DNA of 18,470 nucleotides from an uncultured Candidatus Saccharibacteria bacterium (GCA_937889535.1 CALBZW010000004.1:1-18470), one strand, 5' to 3'; positions 6,233-13,780 are shown, numbered from the stretch's first letter. Made by a program: numbers and translations. Notes: generated from the letters alone by a model not told the origin.

Positions 6233-6877
6233 ATGCGGGAAGAAACGTTGAGACTGAGAAGTGCCGAGAAGCGACCGATTGTGGTGGCGATTTTGACGTT
6301 CGTACTGACGACGGTGCTTGTAGTGGCGGTTAATAGTTATATACAGAAGGCTTTTATGCCGGAGTATTCGATTAGCCGGTATGTTGGAACTGAGACGTGG
6401 AGCGCGATTGTGTTTGCGTTGGCAAATTTGATCGTAGCATATAGCGTGCTGGTATATCTGTATCGAGTGGGGGAGAAGTGGCAGTTTTGGCGGGGGTATT
6501 ATTGGGTGGTGATATTAATGGCGGTGGGGTTAATCGGGCTGTCGGCGTGTCCGATTGGATATTTTGACTTGCCGGGTGAGGCGTATGCAACAAGTGCGCC
6601 GAGCCATGTACATGAAATTTGTTCAAGATTAATGTTTATCTGTATGTTGGTAGTGGCGGCGATTGTATTATTGTGTAAAAAAGCGAGTCGAGCGACGCGG
6701 ATGGCAGCAGCGGTGTATGTGGCGTATGGGCTGGTATGCGTTTTTGGGTATTTTACTGAGGGGGCGTGGTTCGTGAGTCGTGTTTTGGTGTTTGAGTCGT
6801 GCTATTTGTTTGGATTTTTGTCGTTTTGTCTAGGGATGCAAGGTAGTAAGAAAGTAGAGGAAGGGAAAGATGAGTAA
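6233..6877 (+). CDS. Six-helix membrane protein, DUF998-like
   Basis: A 214-aa integral membrane protein with six probable helices at about residues 15-35, 57-77, 88-108, 127-148, 156-176 and 182-203. Features include VGTETWSAIVFALANL in the second helix, the extracytoplasmic-looking loop GYFDLPGEAYATSAPSHVHEICSR before helix 4, and GYFTEGAWFVSRVLVFES. The His-containing loop and six-helix layout resemble DUF998/FRRS-like membrane proteins. This is a weak resemblance and no function is proposed. It follows the YjbR-like gene by 3 nt. Its last codons overlap the start of mscL by 8 nt (GATGAGTAA), which indicates coupled translation. Confidence 0.65.
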   Translation: MREETLRLRSAEKRPIVVAILTFVLTTVLVVAVNSYIQKAFMPEYSISRYVGTETWSAIVFALANLIVAYSVLVYLYRVGEKWQFWRGYYWVVILMAVGLIGLSACPIGYFDLPGEAYATSAPSHVHEICSRLMFICMLVVAAIVLLCKKASRATRMAAAVYVAYGLVCVFGYFTEGAWFVSRVLVFESCYLFGFLSFCLGMQGSKKVEEGKDE

Positions 6878-7310
6878 GAAGCAAAAGAAAACTGAACCGG
6901 AAGTGACGCCAGTGAAGTTGGTGAAAAAAGTGACCGAGAGTCAGTTTATGAAGGAATTCAAGGAATTTATCAATCGCGGGAACGTGGTGGAGCTGGCGAT
7001 TGGTGTGGCGGTTGGTGGTGCGTTTACGACGATTGTGAAATCTCTGGTGGATGATATTATTATGCCGATTACGAGCTTGCTCGCGGGAGGAGCAGATTTT
7101 TCGTCATTGGCGATTGATGTGCCAAATATTTTTGGGGCGGATACGACGGCGCATATTGCGTATGGAAATTTTTTGCAGAATGTAGTGAACTTCTTGATTA
7201 TAGCTTTTGTAGTGTTCATTATTGTGAGGTTTTTGAATCAGATGAATGCGAATGCGAAGAAAGTGGAAGAAGATTTGAAAAAAGAGAAAGAGCGCGGGAA
7301 GAAGGGCTAG
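6870..7310 (+). CDS. mscL: Large-conductance mechanosensitive channel
   Basis: A 146-aa protein that forms the homopentameric emergency-release channel opened by membrane tension on hypo-osmotic shock. The family signature is clear: FMKEFKEFINRGNVVELAIGVAVGGAFTTIVKSLVDDIIMPITSLLAGGADFSSL (residues 26-80) holds the N-terminal amphipathic helix and pore-lining TM1. FLQNVVNFLIIAFVVFIIVRFLNQM is TM2, and a Lys/Glu-rich cytoplasmic helix ends the protein. A charged N-terminal extension of ~25 residues (KKQKKTEPEVTPVKLVKKV) precedes the usual start, making it slightly longer than E. coli MscL (136 aa). It is the last gene of the orn cluster. A short hairpin overlaps its stop codon. Confidence 0.95.
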   Translation: MSKKQKKTEPEVTPVKLVKKVTESQFMKEFKEFINRGNVVELAIGVAVGGAFTTIVKSLVDDIIMPITSLLAGGADFSSLAIDVPNIFGADTTAHIAYGNFLQNVVNFLIIAFVVFIIVRFLNQMNANAKKVEEDLKKEKERGKKG

Positions 7311-7393
7311 TTCTCTCGAACTACTACTTTGTCAGAATCTCCGCTACGCGCTCTCCGTACGCTAAGTACGGTTCGCTTGCGTTGCTCGATTCT
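7308..7393. terminator. Convergent-gene spacer with nested hairpins
   Basis: TAGTTC pairs with GAACTA at 7308-7323, CCGTAC (7355-7360) with GTACGG (7366-7371), and AGAATC (7334-7339) with GATTCT (7388-7393). It separates mscL (+) from the minus-strand gene ending at 7440 and probably terminates both. There is no clean T-run, so this is only probable. Confidence 0.4.
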
Positions 7394-7439
7394 TCCGCGT
7401 ATTAGCTCCGAGATAACGTCGCCGTACGCGCATTACAGG

Positions 7440-8060
7440 TTAGTCGCCGGGATTGGAATAGGCTTCGAGGTTTTCGTGAATGGTCATGAGGCTACTATGA
7501 AGCGGTTCGACGATTTCGAGGAGCTTTTTGTCCTTGGTGCGAGAGATGACTTGGGAGGTTAGAGAGAGGAGCAGGGAGACCTGGAGGTTGATTTGGTTAT
7601 CGTAGGTGCGATCAAGAATGCCGTTGAGCTTGGCGTTTTCGAGGGAAAGATTGAGGTTGGAAACAAGAGATTCTTCCTCTTCAGCGGTTTTGCCAGTGAG
7701 CTTCAGGTCTTCGCTTTTGGTACCTTTGTTGCTGTAGTAATCTTTGAGTTGGTTTGAGGCGCCGGTGAGGACGGTTTGCAGGGAGGAGCCAATAGCGCGA
7801 AGGCGGGAAGATTTGAGGGATTTGTTATAGGTTCTGAGGGTAGAGTTAATCTGGTCGGTGCGAGAGTAGAGCTGTTTAGTGGTGTTCCCAACTTTGCTAC
7901 TAAGATTGCCAAGGAGGCTACCGAAAGCGATAATGAGGACAAAAAGGACGATGCCGCCAGCGGCGATTTTGATGATTGTAGTCTTGGAGACGTCACCGGA
8001 GGACTTTTTTACCGGGCGGTTGGATTTGGAGATTTGATTCAAGTATTCAAGGCTATCCAT
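7440..8060 (-). CDS. Membrane-anchored coiled-coil protein, unknown function
   Basis: A 206-aa protein, start ATG at 8058-8060. This start is preferred over a longer frame because TATAAT lies 6 nt upstream of it and the upstream codons run through an inverted repeat. Residues 1-27 are polar and basic (SKSNRPVKKSS). One transmembrane helix follows (about 28-51, IIKIAAGGIVLFVLIIAFGSLL). The remaining ~155 residues are helical and rich in S, N, K and L, with heptad-like spacing, and presumably lie outside the membrane (type II topology inferred). There is no recognised domain. It is convergent with mscL and divergent from dnaG. A long inverted repeat lies between its promoter and that of dnaG. 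Confidence 0.7.
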   Translation of the reverse strand: MDSLEYLNQISKSNRPVKKSSGDVSKTTIIKIAAGGIVLFVLIIAFGSLLGNLSSKVGNTTKQLYSRTDQINSTLRTYNKSLKSSRLRAIGSSLQTVLTGASNQLKDYYSNKGTKSEDLKLTGKTAEEEESLVSNLNLSLENAKLNGILDRTYDNQINLQVSLLLSLTSQVISRTKDKKLLEIVEPLHSSLMTIHENLEAYSNPGD

Positions 8061-8066
8061 AAACAC

Positions 8067-8072
8067 ATTATA
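8067..8072 (-). promoter_or_regulatory. -10 box of coiled-coil membrane protein gene, leaderless
   Basis: TATAAT on the minus strand, 6 nt before the ATG at 8060. Confidence 0.65.
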
Positions 8073-8084
8073 ACACAGCAGGGC

Positions 8085-8199
8085 GAGTATAATCGAGCTT
8101 TTCGGGACACGATGTCGCGCCAGCCCGCCGTCGCGGGTGTCGCGCATCTTCGTTCTCGGCCGTAGCCTCCGGAGATTCCCGAAAGGCCCGATTATACTC
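8085..8199. repeat. 115-bp nested inverted repeat between divergent genes
   Basis: GAGTATAATCG (8085-8095) pairs perfectly with 8189-8199. Next, CTTTTCGGGA (8098-8107) pairs with TCCCGAAAGG (8177-8186), with one G-T pair. An inner stem, CCCGC with GCGGG (8124-8137), lies within. Each outer arm carries a TATAAT directed into the element. The centre is GC-rich. It lies in the divergent spacer between the coiled-coil protein gene and dnaG. It could be a cruciform, a regulatory site or a small structured RNA; no known family recognised. Confidence 0.6.
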
Positions 8200-8232
8200 A
8201 ATATGTCGATAATAATGTGTTTATAGATATGC

Positions 8233-8238
8233 TATACT
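8233..8238 (+). promoter_or_regulatory. -10 box of dnaG, leaderless
   Basis: TATACT ends 6 nt before ATG 8245. No clear -35. Confidence 0.6.
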
Positions 8239-8244
8239 GGTAGT

Positions 8245-9858
8245 ATGGAGGATGCGAAGGAGGAGATTCGGGCGCGGTTGCCGATTGAAGATGTGGTAGG
8301 GCAGTATATTGAGTTGAAACGTGCGGGACGGAGTCTGAAGGGGCGGTCGCCTTGGGGTGTGGACAAGACGCCGTCGTTTATGGTGTCGCCAGAAAAGGGG
8401 ATTTGGCACGATTTTTCGGCGAATAAGGGCGGTGATATTTTTAGCTTTATTATGGAAGTTGAGGGGGTGTCGTTTCGGGAGGCGATGGAGAAGTTGGCGA
8501 CGCAGGCGGGAGTGGAGCTGAAGCGTTATAGCGGTGGCAATCGGAAAGTCGCAGAGCGAAAGAAGCGGGTGCGGGAACTACTTGAACTGAGCTGTCGATT
8601 TTATCAGTATTGTTTGACGAAAAATGAGAAAGTTTGTCGCTATGTCTTTGAGAAGCGAAATATGACTAAAGGAACGGCGCAGACGTTTCGGATTGGGTAT
8701 TCGCCAAATCAGGGGAAGGCATTATTGCAGTTTTTGACGAAAAAGGGGTATAAGAAGTCGGAGATGGATGCGGCGGGGGTGTTGAATCGGTTTGGCGGGG
8801 ATATGTTTCGGGGGAGGATGATGGTGCCGTTTATCGATACGGGGGGTGTGATTGGTTATACGGCGCGGATTTTGGGTCAAGGGGAGCCAAAATATTTGAA
8901 CACACCGGAGACATTATTGTTCAATAAGGGACGGTTTATTTTTGGGCTGGAACAGGCGAAAGAGAGTATTCGGCAGAATGGTTACGTGGTGATTGTGGAG
9001 GGGAATATGGATGTGATTTCGTCGCACCAGGCGGGGGTGCGCGAGGCGGTGGCGACGAGCGGGACGGCGATGACGGAAAATCATTTGAAGATTTTGTCGA
9101 GATTGACGCCGGATGTGAGGTTGGCGTATGACGGAGATGCGGCGGGGGTGAAAGCGACGGAACGGGCGATTATGATGGCGGGGGATTTGGGGGTGAATTT
9201 GAGTGTGATTTCGGATTATCATGGGGCGAAAGATCCAGATGAGCTGATTCAGAAAAGCGAGAAGCTGTGGCAGGAGGCGGTAGCGAAGCCGCGACCGGCG
9301 GTGGATTGGCTGCTAGATAAGTATGAGGAGAATCTGGATTTAAGCACGGGGGTAGGGAAGCGAGAGTATGCGGATGTGGCGATGAAGTTACTTCGGAATG
9401 TGCCGCACGCGGTGGAGCGGAAGCATTATGAGCAGCAGGTGGCGCGAAAGCTGGATTGTAGTATTGAGGATCTTAGAGAACAGAAGATTGTAGAGCCGCC
9501 GAAGAGACTAAAGAAGGTGGAATCGGGGGTGGAGAGTGATGCTTTGCAGGGGATTAAAGATAGTTTGCAGGCGATTGTACTGTATGGTGGAGTGACTGAG
9601 ATCAAGGGGGTGGAAGTGACGGAAAATGAAGTGAAGATTGCGGAGTTGGAATTAGTGTATGATGCGCGCTATAGCGGGTGGACGAAAGAGGCACTAGAGG
9701 CGGAAGCGCGGGAGCTGCTGAAGAGACTGAAGGTAGAGAGTGCGAAAGAGGAGGTAGAGAGGTTGACGCGAGAGATGGAAGCATTGGGAGATAGCGAGGA
9801 GGACCAAGAGCGGCAGGCAGAAATTCTGAAGAGGATTATGGTGTTGAAAAAGGGGTAG
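8245..9858 (+). CDS. dnaG: DNA primase with degenerate zinc finger
   Basis: A 537-aa DnaG that makes RNA primers at the replication fork with the DnaB helicase. The N-terminal CHC2 region keeps the family frame (SPWGVDKTPSFMVSPEKGIWHDFSANKGGDIFSFIM, 35-70). The four expected zinc ligands are replaced: Cys-x-x-His by Ser35 and Gly38, Cys-x-x-Cys by Asp56 and Ala59. The catalytic core is intact, with the TOPRIM motifs VIVEGNMDV (EGxxD at 252-256) and AYDGDAAGVKA (296-301) and the basic core signature YLNTPET...KGRFIFGL (217-234). The C-terminal part (about 420-537) is charged, helical and poorly conserved, as expected for the helicase-interaction domain. The promoter is leaderless. The gene is followed by a 6S-like RNA and rpoD, an echo of the common dnaG-rpoD macromolecular-synthesis order. 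Confidence 0.93.
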   Translation: MEDAKEEIRARLPIEDVVGQYIELKRAGRSLKGRSPWGVDKTPSFMVSPEKGIWHDFSANKGGDIFSFIMEVEGVSFREAMEKLATQAGVELKRYSGGNRKVAERKKRVRELLELSCRFYQYCLTKNEKVCRYVFEKRNMTKGTAQTFRIGYSPNQGKALLQFLTKKGYKKSEMDAAGVLNRFGGDMFRGRMMVPFIDTGGVIGYTARILGQGEPKYLNTPETLLFNKGRFIFGLEQAKESIRQNGYVVIVEGNMDVISSHQAGVREAVATSGTAMTENHLKILSRLTPDVRLAYDGDAAGVKATERAIMMAGDLGVNLSVISDYHGAKDPDELIQKSEKLWQEAVAKPRPAVDWLLDKYEENLDLSTGVGKREYADVAMKLLRNVPHAVERKHYEQQVARKLDCSIEDLREQKIVEPPKRLKKVESGVESDALQGIKDSLQAIVLYGGVTEIKGVEVTENEVKIAELELVYDARYSGWTKEALEAEARELLKRLKVESAKEEVERLTREMEALGDSEEDQERQAEILKRIMVLKKG

Positions 9859-9878
9859 GCGGGTAGGCTCAAGCGTGA

Positions 9879-9884
9879 TATAAT
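9879..9884 (+). promoter_or_regulatory. Promoter of the 6S-like RNA
   Basis: TGATATAAT is an extended -10 (TATAAT at 9879-9884). The RNA should start near 9890, exactly at the beginning of the closing stem. Confidence 0.6.
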
Positions 9885-9885
9885 A

Positions 9886-10075
9886 GGGGTGTCCTAAACA
9901 ATTGAACGATTTTAAGAGTATAGCTCTGGTAATATGGTAATTTTTGTGCTTTTGGTAACGTACGACTCAGGATGCTAGGGCACTGCTCTCGGCCTGGGTA
10001 CTATGTTGCTTTGAAAGTGCATGGCTATACTTGTCGTAGAAGGTTGTTTAGGACACTACCGAGCAGTGTCCTATT
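9886..10075 (+). ncRNA. 6S-like RNA (possible ssrS)
   Basis: About 185 nt with its own TATAAT promoter and an intrinsic terminator, in the dnaG-rpoD gap. The ends pair: 9889-9901 (GTGTCCTAAACAA) is the exact complement of 10044-10056. A second stem pairs GAGTATAGC with GCTATACTT. Then comes a wide unpaired region and an imperfect apical arm closing with CTCAGG and CCTGGG. A closing stem, large bubble and long irregular arm is the layout of 6S RNA, which mimics an open promoter and binds sigma70-RNA polymerase. The size is right. I know of no primary-sequence match, so the identity rests on architecture alone. The 3' arm of the closing stem overlaps the terminator hairpin, so the two structures are mutually exclusive. 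Confidence 0.5.
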
Positions 10076-10078
10076 TTG
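10050..10078 (+). terminator. Terminator of the 6S-like RNA
   Basis: AGGACACT (10050-10057) pairs with AGTGTCCT (10065-10072) with a 7-nt loop, followed by ATTTTG. Confidence 0.65.
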
Positions 10079-10096
10079 TGCGGAGTCGGCGGGGAG

Positions 10097-10124
10097 TTGT
10101 AAAAAACAGAGATTTTAGTATAAT
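10097..10124 (+). promoter_or_regulatory. rpoD promoter, leaderless
   Basis: -35 TTGTAA (10097-10102), a 16-nt spacer, then -10 TATAAT (10119-10124). ATG 10133 is 8 nt downstream of the -10. The best-formed sigma70-type promoter in the window. Confidence 0.75.
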
Positions 10125-10132
10125 GTGTTGTA

Positions 10133-11104
10133 ATGGATAATGATGAAGAAATCTTAAAGAATAAAAATGCGGCTTTGGACTTGGGGGAACCTGAAGCAGA
10201 TGAATTAGCGGCAGAGGACGAACTTTCGGATGAGGAGCTCGCGATTACGGCGGATAATGTCGATGCGTTTGCGGATGATTCGGTGCGGATGTATTTGCGT
10301 GAAATTGGTAAGATTCCGCTGTTGACGCAAGAAGAGGAGCTGGATCTCGCGAAGCGGGCGATGGATGGTGATAAAAAGGCGAAAGATAAGCTCGCTGAGG
10401 CAAATATGCGGTTGGTTGTGAGTATTGCAAAGCGATATGGTGGGCGAGGCTTGGATTTTCTAGATTTGATTCAAGAGGGGAATACGGGATTGCTCCGCGC
10501 AGTAGAGAAGTTTGATCCAGATAAAGGCTTTAAGTTTTCGACGTATGCGACGTGGTGGATTCGGCAGGCGATTACACGGGCGATTGCTGATCAGGCGCGG
10601 ACGATTCGGATTCCGGTACATATGGTAGAGACGATTAATAAGGTTCTCCGGACGACGCGGCGACTAACACAAGAGCTGAATCGTGAGCCGACGAATGAGG
10701 AAATTGCGGAAGCAATGGGGATGGATGTCGATAAGATTGAATACGTGATGCGGATTAAGCAGGATATTGCGAGTTTGGATGCGAGTGTCGGTAGGGATGG
10801 AGATGATGAGGAATCCGTATTAGGGGACTTTGTGGAAGATAGTGAGCGGGATTCGCCAGAAGATGCGACGGCGAATCAGATTCTCAAGGAACAGATTGCG
10901 GAGATTTTGACGACACTGAGTGAACGGGAACAGAAGATTATCCGGTTGAGGTTTGGAATTGGGGGTGGACGGCCACATACGTTGGAAGAAGTTGGGAATG
11001 AGTTCTCGGTGACCCGGGAGCGAATTCGGCAGATTGAGGCGAAAGCATTGTCGAAGCTGCGTAAGCATAAGCAGACAAAGAAACTGCATGGGTATTTGAA
11101 ATAG
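10133..11104 (+). CDS. rpoD: Primary sigma factor RpoD (short, no region 1.1)
   Basis: A 323-aa sigma70-family factor that directs RNA polymerase to -35/-10 promoters. The acidic N-terminus (1-45) is short and lacks a region 1.1 domain. Region 1.2 begins DDSVRMYLREIGKIPLLTQEEE (48-69). Region 2 holds NMRLVVSIAKRYGGRGLDFLDLIQEGNTGLLRAVEKFD (91-128) and FSTYATWWIRQAITRAI (135-151), with the -10 contact helix. Region 3 follows (RTIRIPVHMVETINKV). Region 4 ends with the -35 helix-turn-helix VTRERIRQIEAKALSKLRKH (293-312). Regions 1.2 to 4 are complete, so it should be the housekeeping sigma. The perfect or near-perfect TATAAT boxes upstream of its neighbours agree with this. It heads a unit with the pilin-like gene 8 nt downstream. 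Confidence 0.95.
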   Translation: MDNDEEILKNKNAALDLGEPEADELAAEDELSDEELAITADNVDAFADDSVRMYLREIGKIPLLTQEEELDLAKRAMDGDKKAKDKLAEANMRLVVSIAKRYGGRGLDFLDLIQEGNTGLLRAVEKFDPDKGFKFSTYATWWIRQAITRAIADQARTIRIPVHMVETINKVLRTTRRLTQELNREPTNEEIAEAMGMDVDKIEYVMRIKQDIASLDASVGRDGDDEESVLGDFVEDSERDSPEDATANQILKEQIAEILTTLSEREQKIIRLRFGIGGGRPHTLEEVGNEFSVTRERIRQIEAKALSKLRKHKQTKKLHGYLK

Positions 11105-11112
11105 GAGATTTT

Positions 11113-11466
11113 ATGAAGAAGCTAGCGAAAGTAAAAGCGGTGGTGATGGTGGGGATGTTGTCGTTGGCGTCACTTGTTACGGCGGGTTCAGCGTATGCGG
11201 ATGCGCCGGATACGAATGTCTTGAAAAATGTGGACGGGATTGATGGGCTGTTGAAATTGGTGGTGAATATTTTGCTGTATGGTCTTGGAGCGGCGGCGAC
11301 ACTTGGGGTGGTGATTGCTGGGGTGTTGTATTTGACGGCGCGGGATAATCCGCAGCAAGTGGCGCGAGCGAAGATGCGACTCATAGAGATCTCGATCGGT
11401 CTGGCGGCTTGGGCGATGTTGTTTATGATATTGAAGTTCTTGATTCCTGGGTTTGATGGTATTTAG
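11113..11466 (+). CDS. VirB2/TrbC-like pilin-family protein
   Basis: A 117-aa protein. A basic N-terminus and hydrophobic stretch end in a signal-peptidase-like SAYA|D (cut after about residue 29). Two membrane helices follow, 47-75 (LLKLVVNILLYGLGAAATLGVVIAGVLYLTA) and 89-112, separated by a short basic cytoplasmic loop (RDNPQQVARAKMR). Signal peptide plus two helices with a short polar loop is the VirB2/TrbC major-pilin plan of type IV secretion systems. Proteins of this size are common in CPR genomes. The ribosome site is GGAG, 5 nt before the ATG and 4-5 nt after the rpoD stop, so it is co-transcribed with rpoD. No other secretion genes are near, so its role could be a pilus-like surface structure or something else. 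Confidence 0.65.
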   Translation: MKKLAKVKAVVMVGMLSLASLVTAGSAYADAPDTNVLKNVDGIDGLLKLVVNILLYGLGAAATLGVVIAGVLYLTARDNPQQVARAKMRLIEISIGLAAWAMLFMILKFLIPGFDGI

Positions 11467-11480
11467 TGGGGGTGTAGTGA

Positions 11481-13040
11481 GTGCTGAAGAAATTAATTGT
11501 TGTCTATAATCCACGAAGTTCAAAGCACGCGGCGGTGGCGAAAGAGGTTTTGGCGCCGGCGCGGAAATTGTCGGGCTGGCTCGTAGGGAAATATGAGGTG
11601 AAAGCGATGCGTCTGCATGAAAATGCCGATGAGCTGGCGAAGATTTTGAGCGATGGGGATTTGGTGGTTGCGGCAGGGGGAGACGGGACGGCGTCAATGG
11701 CGGTAAATGGCGTTATGCGGTCAGGGAAAGATGTTGCTCTTGGAGTGCTGGGGTATGGGAATTTTAATGATTTTGCGCGGATGTTGAAGTCGAAGCGGGC
11801 GGTTGAATATGGTGGAGAATATGTTGGCGGGGTGACGGAGATCGTTGGGCGCTATGAAGCGGGGAAAACAAAAGAGATTTATCCATTAGAGGTGAAAGTG
11901 AATGGTAAGCACTGGCGATATGCTCCATGTTATGTGTCTTTGGGTCTGTTTGCGGAGTCGACGGCAGTATTTGATGAGCCAAAAGTGCGAGAAAAATTGA
12001 AAACTGGTAAGAAACATTTGTTTTTTTCGATTTTTACGCTGGCAAAGTGGTATTTCCGGAATCGGAAACGGGAATTTTTGCCGGAGGGGAAGATAAGGGA
12101 AGTGCGACATGCTGCAGGAGTGACGGTGGAGGCGCCGGATGTACTAGAGGTGGCGGAAACTGCGCAAGAGGAGACTGAGAAGAAAGATGTTAAGGAGAAA
12201 AAAGAGGTAGCGGCGGAAGAACGCAAGGCGGTGTTTACGGTATCGGAGGAGAAACCAAAGAAGAAGACTAAGGCAAAGAATGAGAAGAAGGCTGATGCGG
12301 GCTCGAAGCGGGAGTCTAGGGCAGTGAAGGCTACGCGGAATGCGGAGCAGAGCGAGCTGGCGGCAGTGGAGGCAGAAAAACGGGCGGAACAGAAGAAATT
12401 TAAGAAGCTACTTAAGACGGCAAGGAAACAGCAGTTACTTGAGATGAAGACTGGAGCACAAGCGAAGATGCTGCAGGCGGGTACGCAGACGAAGGCGAGG
12501 TTGGCGGTTGCGGGGGCAGAAGCGAAGACGAAGCTTTTGAATGCGAGGATTAAGGCGCAAGATAAGGTAGTTGGGCTGAGCTCTGGCAAAAAGACGCATG
12601 ATAAACATGCGCAGGAGATGCCAGAGATTATTATTGAGGGGGCGGAAGTTGTGGAGCGGAGGAAGAGTAAGGGCAAGAAGAACGTGGCGTGTGCGGTCGA
12701 GAAAGAGGATAAGAATCGATTTAAGAGGGGTGCGACGGATTATATTGCAGTGAATGGGCCGACGTTGGCGAAGTTGATGCGCGGAGGTAAGTATTATAAG
12801 AAGCCATTGGAGTTTCGGAGCACGACGGTGAGACTAGGGGGATTTTGGCGACTTGTGGGGTTTATGGCATGTAGCGTGTTATTGCGGGTGCCGGGGAAGA
12901 AGACGCGTGGGGATATAATTAAGTTTAAACAGCGGGGAAATGTAATGATTCAGGCGGAGGGGGAGTATGAGATGCTGGAAGGGGTGAAAAAGATAGAGGT
13001 GAGGAAGGCGAAAAAGGGGTTGAAGGTTGTATGGATGTAG
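11481..13040 (+). CDS. Diacylglycerol-kinase-like lipid kinase with a charged insertion
   Basis: A 519-aa protein with a GTG start at 11481; no in-frame ATG lies nearby and the preceding G-rich stretch can serve as ribosome site. It is a DAGK/YegS/BmrU-type lipid kinase, which phosphorylates diacylglycerol or a related lipid with ATP at the inner membrane face. N-terminal motifs are VVYNPRSSK (7-15), AAGGDGTASMAVNGV (64-78, with the GGDGT nucleotide loop) and GVLGYGNFNDFAR (88-100). Normal members have ~300 residues. Here, after about residue 210, there are ~205 residues of Lys/Glu/Ala-rich, probably coiled-coil sequence (EKKDVKEKKEVAAEE ... KTKLLNARIKAQDK). The fold resumes near 420 (DYIAVNGPTLAKLM...FRSTTVRLGGFWRLVG...VMIQAEGEYEML). 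Third gene of the rpoD unit; hairpin element E2 begins at its stop codon. Confidence 0.8.
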   Translation: MLKKLIVVYNPRSSKHAAVAKEVLAPARKLSGWLVGKYEVKAMRLHENADELAKILSDGDLVVAAGGDGTASMAVNGVMRSGKDVALGVLGYGNFNDFARMLKSKRAVEYGGEYVGGVTEIVGRYEAGKTKEIYPLEVKVNGKHWRYAPCYVSLGLFAESTAVFDEPKVREKLKTGKKHLFFSIFTLAKWYFRNRKREFLPEGKIREVRHAAGVTVEAPDVLEVAETAQEETEKKDVKEKKEVAAEERKAVFTVSEEKPKKKTKAKNEKKADAGSKRESRAVKATRNAEQSELAAVEAEKRAEQKKFKKLLKTARKQQLLEMKTGAQAKMLQAGTQTKARLAVAGAEAKTKLLNARIKAQDKVVGLSSGKKTHDKHAQEMPEIIIEGAEVVERRKSKGKKNVACAVEKEDKNRFKRGATDYIAVNGPTLAKLMRGGKYYKKPLEFRSTTVRLGGFWRLVGFMACSVLLRVPGKKTRGDIIKFKQRGNVMIQAEGEYEMLEGVKKIEVRKAKKGLKVVWM

Positions 13041-13332
13041 GGGCTTGGTGTTTCATAATCTTCTAGTTGATCTGCCTATATTACTCTAGCTATACTTTCT
13101 GGAATGGGAGCTTCGCGCTAGGATGAGGGTTTGAGTTTTGCCTGACGGTCGCAAGAGTTCCACGGACGTAACCGTGCTGACTCTTGCTAAAACTCAAACC
13201 CTCATCTTTGGCTTAGCTCTTTTATATTCCAGAAAGTATAGCTAGAGTAATATAGTTTGCTTAATTAAGGATTATAAAACACCAAGCTATCTTTGTTGAG
13301 ATGTGGTTGAACTAGTACGCGGCGTACAAGTT
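13041..13332 (+). repeat. Large hairpin element E2
   Basis: It starts directly after the lipid-kinase stop with GGGCTTGGTG. The outermost arm, CTTGGTGTTTCATAATC, pairs with GGATTATAAAACACCAAG with one mismatch. Next come 30-bp perfect inverted repeats (13076-13105 and 13226-13255), and a 17-bp perfect inner stem (13123-13139 with 13189-13205). The apical hairpin carries GTTCC and GCTGAC. After TTAATTAAGGATTATA there is a small ATCT/AGAT hairpin and a near-palindrome around GTACGCGGCGTAC. The inner stem sequence differs from those of E1 and E3 but pairs perfectly. It is followed by cassette C5. Confidence 0.8.
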
Positions 13333-13374
13333 CATTCTATTATTCTTCTTCCATTATCTTTCATTTACCACTCA

Positions 13375-13577
13375 CTTTTGTCCGTAGCGGGAATATTGTT
13401 GTCAGTGATGGTAATTTCAATGTCGTTGGCTATGTTGGAGGATATAGATCATCTACCGTTGAGTCAAACCTTCAAAATTATATATTATGGTTTAAACCTG
13501 ATGCAGTGTATTCTGTTCAGGGATGGAATTTGCATGCTGGTTTCCCCCTCCGCTGCCTCTACCCAGGTAGTGCCTAA
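13375..13577 (+). pseudogene. Silent variable-domain cassette C5
   Basis: It opens with the short conserved block CTTTTGTCCGTAGCGG (13375-13390) and encodes FVRSGNIVVSDGNFNVVGYVG. A variable stretch follows with YILWFKPDAVYSVQGWNLHAGFPLRC, and it ends LYPGSA at TAA 13575-13577. The usual W-S-x-T motif is replaced by YRSST, so it is one of the more divergent members. The 3' end and the bases after the stop match C1. No start codon, ribosome site or export signal precedes it; the 40 bases upstream are pyrimidine-rich and separate it from E2. Confidence 0.75.
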
Positions 13578-13595
13578 TGGAGGAAAGAGGAAGGA

Positions 13596-13780
13596 GAGAT
13601 AGCTACTTTCTTCAACACGGAGTTCTCATCCGTCTTCGCTTCGCTCAGATTCTAGGGTGTCGCCTCGGAAGAAAGAGCTTGCTCTTTCTTCTTTCGGACT
13701 CCTACTAGATTCGTTACGGGTGCAAGCCTCCTCTTCCTCGGGCCGTTGCCCTGCGGATGGTTTCTGAAAGTAACTATCTC
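13596..13780. repeat. 185-bp inverted repeat between convergent cassettes C5 and C6
   Basis: 13596-13610 (GAGATAGCTACTTTC) pairs with 13766-13780 at 14 of 15 positions. CATCCG (13627-13632) pairs with CGGATG (13754-13759). In the centre GAAGAAAGAGC and GCTCTTTCTTC (13668-13691) form an 11-bp hairpin with a TT loop. On the plus strand TTATTTTT follows, so it could end transcription. It contains no gene. It is different in sequence from the E elements. Confidence 0.65.

Noticed and set aside
7776..8165. Plus-strand frame opposite the coiled-coil membrane protein
   Set aside because: Antisense to a gene with a clear promoter and membrane helix, and it reads through the inverted repeat.
11930..12676. 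Minus-strand frame opposite the lipid-kinase insertion
   Set aside because: Ser/Phe/Ala-rich product caused by the Lys/Glu/Ala-biased codons on the plus strand.
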